The notes below the pieces were generated by a model that did not search any database, was not told the origin of the DNA, and saw only the letters and a program-made list of their open reading frames with translations. From Undaria pinnatifida (lineage: Eukaryota; Sar; Phaeophyceae; Laminariales; Alariaceae), in assembly GCA_012845835.1 (NCBI GenBank), contig JABAKD010000026.1, positions 6,689,014 through 6,753,013 of the forward strand: a stretch of 64,000 bases of DNA. Direction: 5' to 3'. Of the stretch, positions 56,601 through 64,000 are shown piece after piece. The position numbers and the translations under genes were made by a program. Numbering within the stretch: the first letter of the stretch is position 1; the number at the start of each line of letters is the position of its first letter.

Positions 56601-56663
56601 TTCTAAAAGTGGCGTGTCTCGTACCTTTTTCTTGATGCCCTTGGTAGTCTTCTTGCGAAACAT
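47377..56663 (-). CDS. Cyclophilin-type peptidyl-prolyl isomerase with coiled-coil N-terminus
   Basis: Minus-strand exons: 56663-56625 ([13 protein letters not shown], probable start), 52893-52699 (coil), 51267-51082, one unresolved exon, 50295-50218, 49645-49554, 48314-48232, 47691-47377. The catalytic domain shows [14 protein letters not shown] (CypA Arg55, Phe60, Met61, Gln63), [22 protein letters not shown] (Phe113) and [11 protein letters not shown] (Trp121, His126), so proline isomerase activity is likely retained. Upstream is an acidic/coiled region ([33 protein letters not shown]). Downstream is a roughly 65-residue acidic, then basic tail ([18 protein letters not shown]). About ten residues between CTGEK and FLGNIFHRI are expected from the family but I could not place their exon. 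The protein is likely nuclear or cytosolic. Confidence 0.8.
48232..48314 (-). CDS. Cyclophilin gene, exon ([18 protein letters not shown])
   Basis: Acceptor CTGGCAG, donor GGCAAG/gtaagg. It carries the conserved Phe, Trp and His of the active site. Confidence 0.9.
48485..48770. repeat. Intronic tandem repeat around GCGTGGTCATGGT
   Basis: The words GGCCATTGCGCTGCGTGGTC and TTTTACTATGATACGTGG(A/G)TGCTG recur three to four times in diverged units; cyclophilin intron. Confidence 0.65.
49554..49645 (-). CDS. Cyclophilin gene, exon (GGESIYG)
   Basis: Phase 2 in, phase 1 out (AACTCAG/gtgaca). It encodes [20 protein letters not shown] and [10 protein letters not shown]. Confidence 0.9.
49725..49880 (+). 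repeat. AAAATGAC and (AAC)n low-complexity repeats
   Basis: Degenerate AAAATGAC tandem followed by CAAACAACAACAA runs; cyclophilin intron. Confidence 0.8.
50030..50090 (+). repeat. Truncated tRNA-like relic
   Basis: A-box-like TAGCTCAATAGTC and a perfect B-box core GTTCGAATCC lie about 20 nt apart, too close for an intact tRNA; the anticodon arm is missing. Confidence 0.4.
50218..50295 (-). CDS. Cyclophilin gene, catalytic exon
   Basis: Acceptor CCCCTTAG, donor GGAAG/gtggga. It encodes [19 protein letters not shown] and ITREDG; phases 2 and 2 fit the following exon. Confidence 0.85.
50335..50600 (+). repeat. (AACGAT)n hexanucleotide microsatellite
   Basis: AACGATAACGATAACGACAA-type tandem, intronic in the cyclophilin gene. 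Confidence 0.9.
50835..50945 (-). pseudogene. Decayed duplicate of the cyclophilin exon
   Basis: The minus strand reads [20 protein letters not shown] and TLCPGDKKG, a diverged copy of [20 protein letters not shown] and ALCTGEK about 235 bases away. The upstream part and acceptor are lost. It lies within the intron. Confidence 0.8.
51082..51267 (-). CDS. Cyclophilin gene, exon with N-terminal catalytic-domain part
   Basis: 62 codons between ATATTAG and GAAAAG/gtaggg. It encodes [33 protein letters not shown] and ALCTGEK, the standard first third of a cyclophilin with a 10-residue insert ([10 protein letters not shown]). Confidence 0.85.
51650..51825 (-). repeat. Dispersed A/T-rich repeat (CTCTATCGTA family)
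   Basis: On the minus strand it reads GTTAACGCCTTCACTACTGG, AAACCC, GGAGCCCCGTCATT and a TATCGTAGAGC end. Relatives lie near 17453-17540, 18440-18565, 20020-20170, 44520-44720, 45675-45830, 46020-46270 and 53150-53260. Confidence 0.55.
52699..52893 (-). CDS. Cyclophilin gene, coiled-coil exon
   Basis: 65 codons, phase 0 on both sides (acceptor TGCACAAAG, donor AGGAAG/gtactg). It encodes [18 protein letters not shown] and then a charged helix ending ATALQRK. Joined to the next exon it reads [19 protein letters not shown]. Confidence 0.7.
53150..53260 (-). repeat. Dispersed A/T-rich repeat (CTCTATCGTA family), second copy
   Basis: On the minus strand: TTTTACGCCTTGACAACTGG, GTATAGGGAGGGATTTTGGG and GGCTCTAAAGGGGC, matching 45680-45770 on the plus strand. 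Confidence 0.6.
53326..53340 (-). CDS. Possible 15-nt microexon of the cyclophilin gene
   Basis: CTATTCCAG/CTTCGCCTTCGGGAG/gtggtg on the minus strand would add LRLRE in phase 0 directly before RAWEEE. Suggestive only. Confidence 0.2.
53533..53729. mobile_element. TA-flanked inverted-repeat element (copy 7)
   Basis: Left end GTCGTGGTCCCTCATTAGTG; right end complement GCCGTGGTACCGCGATAATG; TA at both borders; CCGCACTAAAGGGG words inside. Closest to the 14.0 kb copy. Confidence 0.6.
53745..54365. other. GC-rich unassigned segment with a repeated CGGGGATTTGTCTT unit
   Basis: Locally GC-rich with overlapping long ORFs on both strands (197 codons plus, 121-128 minus) and no domain. The right part (54175-54365) recurs diverged at 55985-56150 with the shared words ATTTGTCTTATCCATCCC and CACTGCACGGATCGCGCC. 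It is therefore more likely a dispersed element than a gene. Confidence 0.4.
54965..55400. repeat. Tandem repeat with poly-C spacers
   Basis: ACCGTCAGATTTATCCCCTC and a TTTACAGCTTACATGCACA-like part occur three times, separated by long CCCCCGCCCC runs (55048-55135, 55204-55235). Confidence 0.75.
55575..55876 (-). mobile_element. tRNA-derived SINE, family 1 (copy 3)
   Basis: The same body as the 41.6 kb copy (CTTCTGGACAAGCCGTGGTC on plus), and a head with an A-box-like TGGCGTATCAGG and B-box GAGTTCGAGCCC on the minus strand. The A-rich tail is weak. Confidence 0.65.
56625..56663 (-). CDS. Cyclophilin gene, probable first exon
   Basis: ATG, 13 codons ([13 protein letters not shown]), then donor AAG/gtacga in phase 0 on the minus strand, which matches the coil exon. 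The link spans about 3.7 kb of repeat-rich intron, so it is inferred. Confidence 0.45.
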
Positions 56664-57660
56664 TGCCCGTGAATGCAGAGAAGGAAAGGTCCCGCTCAAA
56701 AGCTTTTCCTCAATTGTACAGCAATCGACGTCAGAGAGTGCCCACAGCTCTCAACTCCGTGCACAATGCACAGCAAGATGCAAGCATCTTTTGGATTAGA
56801 TGTGGTGAGATTGGGTTTCAGCACAGTTGCGAGGCAGTTGAGAGTTCGGGGCTGGGGGATGAGTCAGTCTCCAGTAAGCAGACCTGGGGCCATACCGAAG
56901 CTAACGTGAAATGCCGTGTAGGCTACTGCTGCTGTAGGACGAGATACAGGGGTAGAGACGACTTCGTAGCGTAGCATAAATTACTACGAGTGGACCTATC
57001 GGTAGGCAATCATAGCAGTCATCGTACAGGAACGTACTGCTTTGAAGTTGAGTGATGATTGAGTGCGGAAGTACGCTGAGATTTGGGGAGCTACCCGAGC
57101 CCCGTTGCTTGAGTGCTTGGAAAGCATAGAATGATAAGTGCTAGCAATAGCTGACAGCGGATAGATAATCCTGTCAATCATCGTACGGGAACATAGTTGA
57201 GTAGATCATAGCGAGCGGACGGACGTAGATACTGCTGGGGAGCGACACGAGCCCCACCGCTTCAGTGCTTGGTTTCCGCCTTGTTTCCCACCAGGCTGAG
57301 GATAATATGGAGTAAAACACTTTTCCCAACCTTTTCCCACTTTTTTCGTCTCCTTGAACCGGACCACTGCCTACGTCTTTCCCAACCACCTAAAGATCTG
57401 AAGGCATCCCCATCAGTCTCAAGGGCGAAGGAGACTACCAAGGTCTGTTATCCCAAGAGTGTCGTCGTCGGCAGGACAAGACTAGCTCGCGTTCACCAGG
57501 AAGCTTGGGAGAACAGCAGGAAGAAGATGGGTCCGAAAAAGTCAGGCGAACAAGAGAGAGGGAGTAAGGAGGGAGGGTTCGGTGGGCGCGAGCTCACAGG
57601 CGAACCCCGTACGGCGATCGCAGCGTGTAGGCCAGGATTAAGCTAGGGCGGCATGTGCGA
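56664..57660. other. Spacer upstream of the cyclophilin start
   Basis: Promoter region of the minus-strand gene by position. No TATA box or motif can be assigned. The 57010-57275 direct repeat and a 125-codon plus ORF (57269-57646) of unknown meaning are the only content. Confidence 0.4.
57010..57275. repeat. Two-unit direct repeat, about 160 bp
   Basis: TCATCGTACRGGAACATAGT, a GGGGAGCTACCCGAGCCCC-like part and TTGAGTGCTTGG occur twice. Confidence 0.65.
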
Positions 57661-59640
57661 CGGGTGCTGGTGCGACCGATGCACTCACCGGTGGGGGGCT
57701 AGTAGCTCTTCCACCACCGTGGTGGAGGATGAGAACCCCGCTCTGAGCCACAGAGGGCCGCGGGTAGGTCACGGTAACCGCGCACTCCTTAAGAGTGGTC
57801 CGCGGGAGGACGAGTTCCCGGTCCCGAGTGTAGGCGGCCTGGTGGTGCCTCAAAAGGGAGCTGTAGCGTGTCCGCACCCCGCGCTCTTTACGAGCGGGCC
57901 GAGGGTTGAGCGGACCGCTTCGAGGGAGCAAGAGAGTAGAGAGGAGACATCCACGGTGTCGGAGACAAGATCGAATCTCCACATCGACGTGTATGATGAG
58001 ACTGATGTGGGGGAAGTTTCGGCGAAATCGCGCGCTGACGATGTTCCTTTCCGTTCCCCCTCGCCCATGCCATCCCGTCCCTCCTCGCCCATGTCTGCTG
58101 CTGTTGCCCATCCCGGTCTCACATATGCAGCCGCCGTCCGCAAAGCCGCTGAGACCGCCCCCTCCTCCGCTGGCAAAGGGGGGAGTGTAACGGGGGAAAA
58201 GGAGCGGCAACGACGAGGGGCCGTCTTCCGAGCTCCCTAGCATCCCGTCGTTCCAGGAAGACCAGGAGGCCAAGGTACACAAGGAAGTGATTGCATCCGT
58301 GACGATGATGGGAGAGGGGTCAGCTTTCGAGGGAAAATGTATGGCACTTGGTATTGCACCCCTTTCGTCTGGCTCCTCGTGTAGCAACTGCCGCGGGACC
58401 CGGGCGGGCGATCGTTCCCATCGGAGCCCGGCCACCGGTAGAGGCTTATGCGCCCGCTGTCCCTTTCCACTCGCCTATGTACCACGATGATGTCAAACTG
58501 GCATAAACGCTGCAGGAGGAAGAGTACGAGCGGGTTGCACAGGCGGTTGCCCGGACAAACCGCGATATAGAACGTGATGCCGAGTTTGCTGCATCCATCG
58601 AAGATGAATAAAACAACGAGGCAATCCCACTTGCGTCTGCCCGTCCCTCTGCCGCACCCCAAGCTGAACTCGCGTACCGCCCCGGAATTTTGGGTAACCG
58701 GTTTGCGGCACTCGCTGACTCATCCCTCGCTGACCATGACCGCGCAAAATCATTTCTGTTGACCATATGTCATATAACATCATGTTTAGTCTAACACTTT
58801 AATACCTACCCTCTATGCGGGGTTTATAATGTCATTGCATAGAATGGTCATGGAAAATTGTCCTGTTGTTGTTGTTGACCCTGACAACATCCAGGGGAGT
58901 TACCGACCTGTAGACTATCCTTCATGATAATAAAATATGGAACACGCGCGAACGACCTTCCGTAAAAATTATGAAGCTGTATATTAACAACCAGGTTTAC
59001 TTCACATACATCATATCATAAATGAAACACAGATCTAATGCACCACGCAGCTTGCAAATTTAAGTTTTAACCATTCAATCTTCGTACTCAGCTGACGTTT
59101 TTCAATTTTTTATAAAATCATTTCCGCAATAACCACGAGCGGAGATGATCCCCAAGAAGCCGACCTTGGCGGAGAGAGATTATCAACAAAACAAGGAAGA
59201 GGCAGACGCGCTCCGCAACCAGCGGGACGAGTCCGCAAAAAGGGGGGAGGAGCACCTCCGCATCGTCGAGCAACAACGCGTAATACGACAAGCTGCACAA
59301 GAACGCTTAGACGCCATCCTGGTGGAGCGGAGGCAAAAGGATTCGGAGTACGCCTCAGCAATCGCAGCGGTTGAGGAGGATATTTTGGCCAGCGACGCAA
59401 CCTCGGCAGCGGCAGAGCATGGCGTTAAGCTCGAAAGGCAGAAGACCCGCGAGGCGGAGCAACTGCTAACAAAGCGTCAGGTGGAACGGGAGCAGCCCCG
59501 CTCCTCCCTTGTACTGGAAAACGACAGCCGCCTCCCCAAGGCGACACCGGAACCCTACGACCCAGAGCACCCGACGCTCACTGTGACCCTAAGTCGGGGG
59601 CCGCGCGCGTCCACTGTTGGAGCCGTCATGGGCGCGAGAG
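57661..59640 (+). mobile_element. Left arm of large inverted repeat, unknown coding element
   Basis: About 1.61 kb (after removing a 357-bp insert plus its 11-bp duplication) matches the right arm in reverse. The first ORF gives ENPALSHRGPRVGHGN and VAHPGLTYAAAVRKAAETAP. A second region encodes EEEYERVAQAVARTNRDIER and a charged coil (ERDYQQNKEEADALRNQRDE). A TAA between these regions is shared by both arms. No family is recognised. Confidence 0.75.
58757..59113. mobile_element. 357-bp insertion with 11-bp target duplication
   Basis: AAAATCATTTC occurs at 58746-58756 and again at 59114-59124, and only once at the equivalent place in the right arm. The insert shares TTGACCCTGA, GGGGAGTTACCGACCTGTA and CGCAGCTTGCAAA words with 55430-55600. 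No inverted ends or ORF. Confidence 0.8.
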
Positions 59641-59875
59641 GCCATGACGGCTCCAACAGTGGACGCGCGCGGCCCCCGACTTAGGGTCACAGTGAGCGTC
59701 GGGTGCTCTGGGTCGTAGGGTTCCGGTGTCGCCTTAGGGAGGCGGCTGTACCCGTTTCGCGCCCATGACGGCTCCAACAGTGGACGCGCGCGGCCCCCGG
59801 CTTAGGGTCACGGTGAGCGTCGGGTGCTCTGGGTCGTAGGGTTCCGGTGTCGCCTTGGGGAGGCGGCTATCGTCT
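59528..59875. repeat. Triplicated ~112-bp unit at the centre of the inverted repeat
   Basis: A segment encoding SRLPKATPEPYDPEHPTL and SRGPRASTVGAVM occurs once forward (59528-59631) and twice reversed (59641-59752, 59757-59870). Confidence 0.85.
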
Positions 59876-61367
59876 TCTAGTACAAAGAAGGAGCGGGACT
59901 GCTCCTGTTCCATCCGCCGCTTCGTTCGCAGTTGCTCCGCCTCGCGGGTCTTTCGCCTTTCGAACTTAACGCCCCGCTCTGCCTCTGCCGAGGTCGCGTC
60001 GCTGGCCAAAATATCCTCCTTGACCATGGCGATTGCTAAGGTGTACTTCGAATCCTTTTGCCTCCGCTCCACCAGGATGGCGTCTAGGCGCTCTTGTGCG
60101 GTTTATCCCGCGTTGTTTGCTCGACGATGCGGAGGTGTTCCTCCCTCCTTTTTGCGGACTCGTCCCGCTGGTTGCGGAGCGCGTCTGCCTTTTCCTTGTT
60201 TTGTTGATAATCTCTCTCCACCAGGGTCGGCGTCTTGGGGATCATCTCCGCTCGTGGTTTCTGCGGAAATGATTTTGCGCGGTCATGGTCAGCGAGGGAT
60301 GAGTCAGCGAGTGCCGCAAACTGGTTACCCAAAATTCCGGGGCGGTACGCGAGTTCAGCTTAGGGTGCGGCAGAGGGACGGGCAGACGCAAGTGGGATTG
60401 CCTCGTTGTTTTATCAATCTTTGATGGATGCAGCAAACTCAGCATCACGTTCTACATCGCGGTTCGTCCGGGCAACCGCCTGTGCAACCCGCTCGTACTC
60501 TTCCTCCTGCAGCGTTTATGCCAGTTTGACATCATCGTGGTACATAGGCGAGTGAAAAGGGATAGCGGGCGCATACGCCTCTACCGGTGGCCGGGCCCCG
60601 ATGGGAACGATCGCCCGCCCGGGTCCCGCGGCAGTTGCTACACGAGGAGCCAGACGAAAGGGGTGCAATACCAAGTGCCATACATTTTCCCTCGAAAGCT
60701 GACCCCTCTTCCAACATCGTCACGGGTGCAATCACTTCCTTGCGTACCTTGGCCTCCTGGTCTTCCTGGAACGACGGGATATTAGGGAGCTCGGAAGACG
60801 GCCCCTCGTCGTTGCCGCTCCTTTTCCCCCGTTACACTCCCCCCTTTGCCAGCGGAGGAGGGGGCGGTCTCAGCGGCTTTGCGGACGGCGGCTGCATATG
60901 TGAGACCGGGATGGGCAACAGCAGCAGACATGGGCGAGGAGGGACGGGATGGCATGGGCGAAGGGGGACGAGAAGGAACATCGTCAGCGCGCGATTTCGC
61001 CGAAACTTCCCCTACATCAGTCTCATCATACACGTCGATGTGGTGATTCGATCTTGTCTCCGACACCGTGGATGTCTCCTCTCTACTCTCTTGCTCCCTC
61101 GAAGCGGTCCGCTCAACCCGTGGCCCGCTTGTGAAGAGCGCGGGGTGCGGACACGCTACAGCTCCCTTTTGAGGGACCAACGTGCCGCCTACACTCGGGA
61201 CCGCGAACTCGTCCTCCCGCGGACCACTCTTAGGAAGTGCGGGGTTACCGTGACCTACCCGCGGCCCTCTGTGGCTCAGAGCGGGGTTTTCATCCTTCAC
61301 CATGGTGGTGGAAGAGCTACTATTAATAGCCCCCCCACCGGTGAGTGTATCGGTCGCACCAGCACCT
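59641..61367 (-). mobile_element. Right arm of large inverted repeat
   Basis: Reverse-oriented copy of the left arm with scattered substitutions (for example HHIDVYDE against LHIDVYDE) and one extra copy of the central unit. It preserves the uninterrupted target of the 357-bp insertion. Sequence divergence between arms argues against an assembly artefact. Confidence 0.75.
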
Positions 61368-61693
61368 GTTTATTGTATGCTTGGGTATGATACGGATATG
61401 ATGACGGTTGAATATATTAGGGGTTTCCAGTGTTGGTTGGCTACATGGTAGCGGGATATCGGGATGGTGGAAATATTCCGTCTATTTAGCCGCCTTTTCT
61501 TCCTGGCGAGCGCACTCCACGCTGTGCCTTGGCTAGGAGCAACATCATATATTTGTACGTCTTCTGCTTGTCTTCATACCGGTGACTTCTCTACCCCACT
61601 ACTGTTCGCTCAACGGGTAAGCCCTCTACGCTTCGTAGGGATCAACAGACACGATAATTATCGCGTACGCGGTACTGTTCCTGTTCGAAGCAA
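61368..61693. other. Spacer between inverted repeat and Copia gag
   Basis: It may hold a short LTR: TGTTGGTTGGCTACATGG near 61432 and GGGATCAACA near 61651 are inverted-like ends, but there is no partner LTR in the window and no convincing primer-binding site. Confidence 0.3.
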
Positions 61694-62155
61694 ATGGTGT
61701 TGAGTGACGTGGGCTCTCCTGCGGAAGAGAGCGAGCTGGAGATATCAGCCGGAGCCATGGGGGACACCGATTCGAAAGAAGCCCAAGGGAGCAGCGGCGG
61801 GATTACACCCGCCATTTTAGAGCAGCTGGCAGATTTCCAGTGGAGAGTTGTTCTCCTGGAAGGAGCCACACCGGGAGCTGAGGCACGCGAGGCCCCAGCC
61901 TCTTCCTCTTCGCTTGCGCCTGTTATGCAAGGCCTGGCCCATCCGGGCGGGTATCTAGGTATCAACCGTCCCCCGAAGTTTAATAGTAAGAGGGACACGT
62001 GGCCTCTCTGGCTCAAGCGAAATTGACACTGTTCACGGAAATAAAAGAATGTAGAGACGCGTATAGACACCGAACCCTGTTCGAGTAGCAGATGACTCCT
62101 CGCTCACGAGGACTTGCTGTTGAGGCACTAGGCTTCGACCATCGTTCGTGCTAGG

Positions 62156-62617
62156 ATGGCTTGGGAGTTTTTGTTGGAAGCTTTTGACTCTGACCTCCCG
62201 TTTTTGACCAGGATGTTAGCGACCAAGTCACCTAGCGGAGCATCGAAAGTAATGACTGACTTTTATGCTTCAAAGACAAAAATGGAGAAACGCAGGGTAG
62301 CGCAGGAGTTCGACTCCATCTCAATGGTAGAGGGTGAAGACCCTGTGGAATACTCGAGCCGCATTGACAAGACAGTGCAAAAGCTTGCAATGCTAGGGGG
62401 AACCAAGGATGATGACGGCGTGAATGTGCATATAGTCCAAAACCTGTCGGCGTATTACGAGGTGGAGAAGAAACTCCTGTTGTCCAACCCTGACCTGAAT
62501 CGTTCCAACATAGAAGAGGTAGTCAGAAACGCGTACATGTCACACACAAGCAGAATGTTGGCAAGGGTAAGGGTAACACGAAGGGAGATGACCCACATGC
62601 TCACTACGCCGGCGGTG
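62156..62617 (+). pseudogene. Copia gag core (UBN2-like), decayed
   Basis: SGASKVMTDFYASKTKMEKR, EYSSRIDKTVQKLAMLGG and SAYYEVEKKLLLSNPDLN match the helical gag type of Copia elements. The expected upstream part is in a different frame with stops between, so this is a pseudogene. Confidence 0.75.
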
Positions 62618-62983
62618 CTCCACCTGCCGGTGCGGGGGGCAACGGGATGGGGAGGGACTCAAAAGAGAAACTGCAAAATGGGAGAAACAGACAAAATCAG
62701 CAGTCGCAACAGCAGCCGCAGCCGCAGCCGCCGCCGTCGCAGCAGCAGCGGCAGCACCAGAGTGGTGGTAGCGGTGTAGTGGGGCCAACGTGCCGTTTAG
62801 ATCCGGTATATCGGCAGTGGCGTTGGGGTGACTCGAGGTTGGCCCCTTTTTGGGAATGCTGGTGATATACCCCCGATGGGATACATGCCAGTTCAATCTC
62901 CGCCTGGTGCGCTATCACCGAGACCCCCGCCGCCGGCCGGATCGGGACCGCCACGTAGAGGTACCCCGATGGCTCCCCGGTGA

Positions 62984-63025
62984 TGCTTCAAGTGTCAGCA
63001 ACCGGGGCGATATGCCGCTCAATGC
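62984..63025 (+). pseudogene. Degenerate zinc knuckle of gag
   Basis: CFKCQQPGRYAAQC: the spacing is that of C-x2-C-x4-H-x4-C, but the His is Arg. Confidence 0.7.
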
Positions 63026-63075
63026 ACTGCACACACACGCGCACACGTCGCGCAAAATTACCCACCTAGCTTGTT

Positions 63076-63981
63076 TTGGCGCGCACGCTGCATCGTTTAA
63101 CCTCCCCCCCAGCATTATACGACGGAAATTGGCAAGCCGGAGCATACCATGAGCCCTATGGAGCTGGTGGCTACGCTCCGACTAGCTATGCTCCGCAGTA
63201 CATTGCCGCACCACCATACGCCCCCTCGACCGTCTACTCTCCGTATGACTCTCAATGGGCAGCGGAATCCACGCACATCAGTAGCACGACGCATAGCAGT
63301 AGCATGTTGTCTGACGACCCCCACGTTCTCACGCAGACTGCTCAACCAGTCAAAAATACCCCTCCGAAAAGAATGAGACACCTCGTGACCTTTCTGGGGG
63401 TAGCGGTAGAGATGAGTGGGTTGCACTCTGGTGCTTCGTATCACCTCACGGGGGACCCCACTCGGATGTTTGACTGTAAGCCCCCTCCGGTAGGTAAGGA
63501 GAGGTTAGTGGTAGGTAACATGACGATGATGGGCGTCGAGTGCTTGGGCAAGCTGTCTCTGCTGATGCAGTGCCAGGAGGGTAACACGCATCTACGACTG
63601 ACGAACGTGGCATACGTGCCTGGAGTCCAGTTTGACTTGTTTTCATTGCACGCTGTGATGTCAAAGTGCCGTGTGACCATGGACACCGAGGGGGTTTACA
63701 TGCTTTGGGGGAGTGTTTCGTCCGTGCGCAGAGAGGCTGACTCATACTGCTCTGCAACTAGGATAACCGACCCCCCCATGGCTAACGCAGTATTGGTCCC
63801 TGGCAAGCAGCAACGGATCGATATTGACGATCTCCACGTTGCGCTAGCCCACCCACGTGCTGAAACCCTACGCGAGACGACGCGTCAACATGGTGTAGAA
63901 GTGGTAGGAGAGTTGGTCCCTTGTGCTGGGTGTTTCAAAGCCAAGGGGAGGAGGATGCCTGTCCCGCGATCTACCCTTTGA
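63076..63981 (+). pseudogene. Copia protease and GAG-pre-integrase region
   Basis: HSGASYHLTGD stands where family members have a catalytic DSGA. VAYVPGVQFDLFSLHAVM is the typical C-terminal part of the protease domain. LHVALAHPRAETL and VPCAGCFKAKGRR are the pre-integrase zinc-binding region. The frame stops at 63979-63981, while DLPFESLLVDL continues in the +1 frame. Confidence 0.85.
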
Positions 63982-64000
63982 GAGTCTGTTGGTAGACCTG

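Larger units (their letters stand above)
61694..64000 (+). mobile_element. Decayed Copia-type LTR retrotransposon (gag and start of pol)
   Basis: An ATG at 61694 opens a gag-like N-terminus (GINRPPKFNSKRDTWPLWLK). The continuation KLTLFTEIKECRDAYRH is in another frame. The gag core MAWEFLLEAFDSDLPFLTRM and RRVAQEFDSISMVEGEDPV follows at 62156, a zinc knuckle at 62984-63025, then a protease-like SGASYHLTGD and a GAG-pre-integrase domain (LHVALA, CAGCFKAKGRR). The reading frame breaks at least twice in gag and again near 63964. It is truncated by the window edge; no confident LTR was found upstream. Confidence 0.85.

Noticed and set aside
61432-61655. Possible short LTR upstream of the Copia gag
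   Set aside because: Only weak TGTTG…CAACA ends, no second LTR in the window and no recognisable primer-binding site.

Overview
This is a window from a eukaryotic nuclear genome that is rich in introns and repeats. Coding exons are short and mostly GC-rich, with textbook GT/AG borders, and they lie in long introns (0.4-4 kb) and spacers full of minisatellites, hairpin arrays, SINE-like elements and small inverted-repeat transposons. The protein types (multi-IQ/WW/B-box scaffold, EF-hand protein, cyclophilin fused to a coiled coil), a decayed Copia element and TTAGGG-type telomere motifs fit a photosynthetic stramenopile, and the texture is most like a brown alga (Ectocarpus-like). This is an inference from style and content; no organism-specific marker was found.

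Layout. 1-2223: probable intron of a gene entering from the left, filled with degenerate tandem repeats; its last exon is 2224-2884 (+). 2885-16531: mostly spacer with repeats, plus one long low-complexity minus-strand exon candidate (12446-13318). 16532-38598 (+): the main gene, a 13-exon, about 1170-residue protein with eight IQ motifs, a WW domain, tandem B-boxes and two WW-like modules. Every exon joins in phase and several IQ, WW and B-box motifs are split exactly by introns. One intron needs a GC donor, a second probably does, and one IQ exon has decayed tandem copies beside it. A tRNA-Ala(CGC) gene lies antisense inside the largest intron. 40988-44250 (+): five-exon EF-hand protein. 44735-45660: a palindromic HindIII-site satellite with telomere-like blocks, lying between two convergent genes. 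47377-56663 (-): cyclophilin gene with an N-terminal coiled coil and an acidic tail; its active-site residues are intact, and a decayed duplicate exon sits in an intron. 57661-61367: a 1.6 kb-arm inverted repeat of an unknown coding element, with an insertion in only one arm. 61694-64000 (+): decayed gag and start of pol of a Copia retrotransposon.

How the parts relate. The three supported genes are not an operon. All look calcium- or scaffold-related (IQ motifs bind calmodulin, EF-hands bind calcium) or concern protein folding, but no shared pathway can be shown. The strongest unexpected signals are in the non-coding part: a family of hAT-like elements that carry GGGTC satellites (five copies), seven copies of a TA-flanked inverted-repeat family, three SINE-like families, a strongly over-represented 9-mer TACCAGGTA/TACCTGGTA, and repeated creation of pseudo-exons by tandem duplication. 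All reading was by eye; no searches were run.
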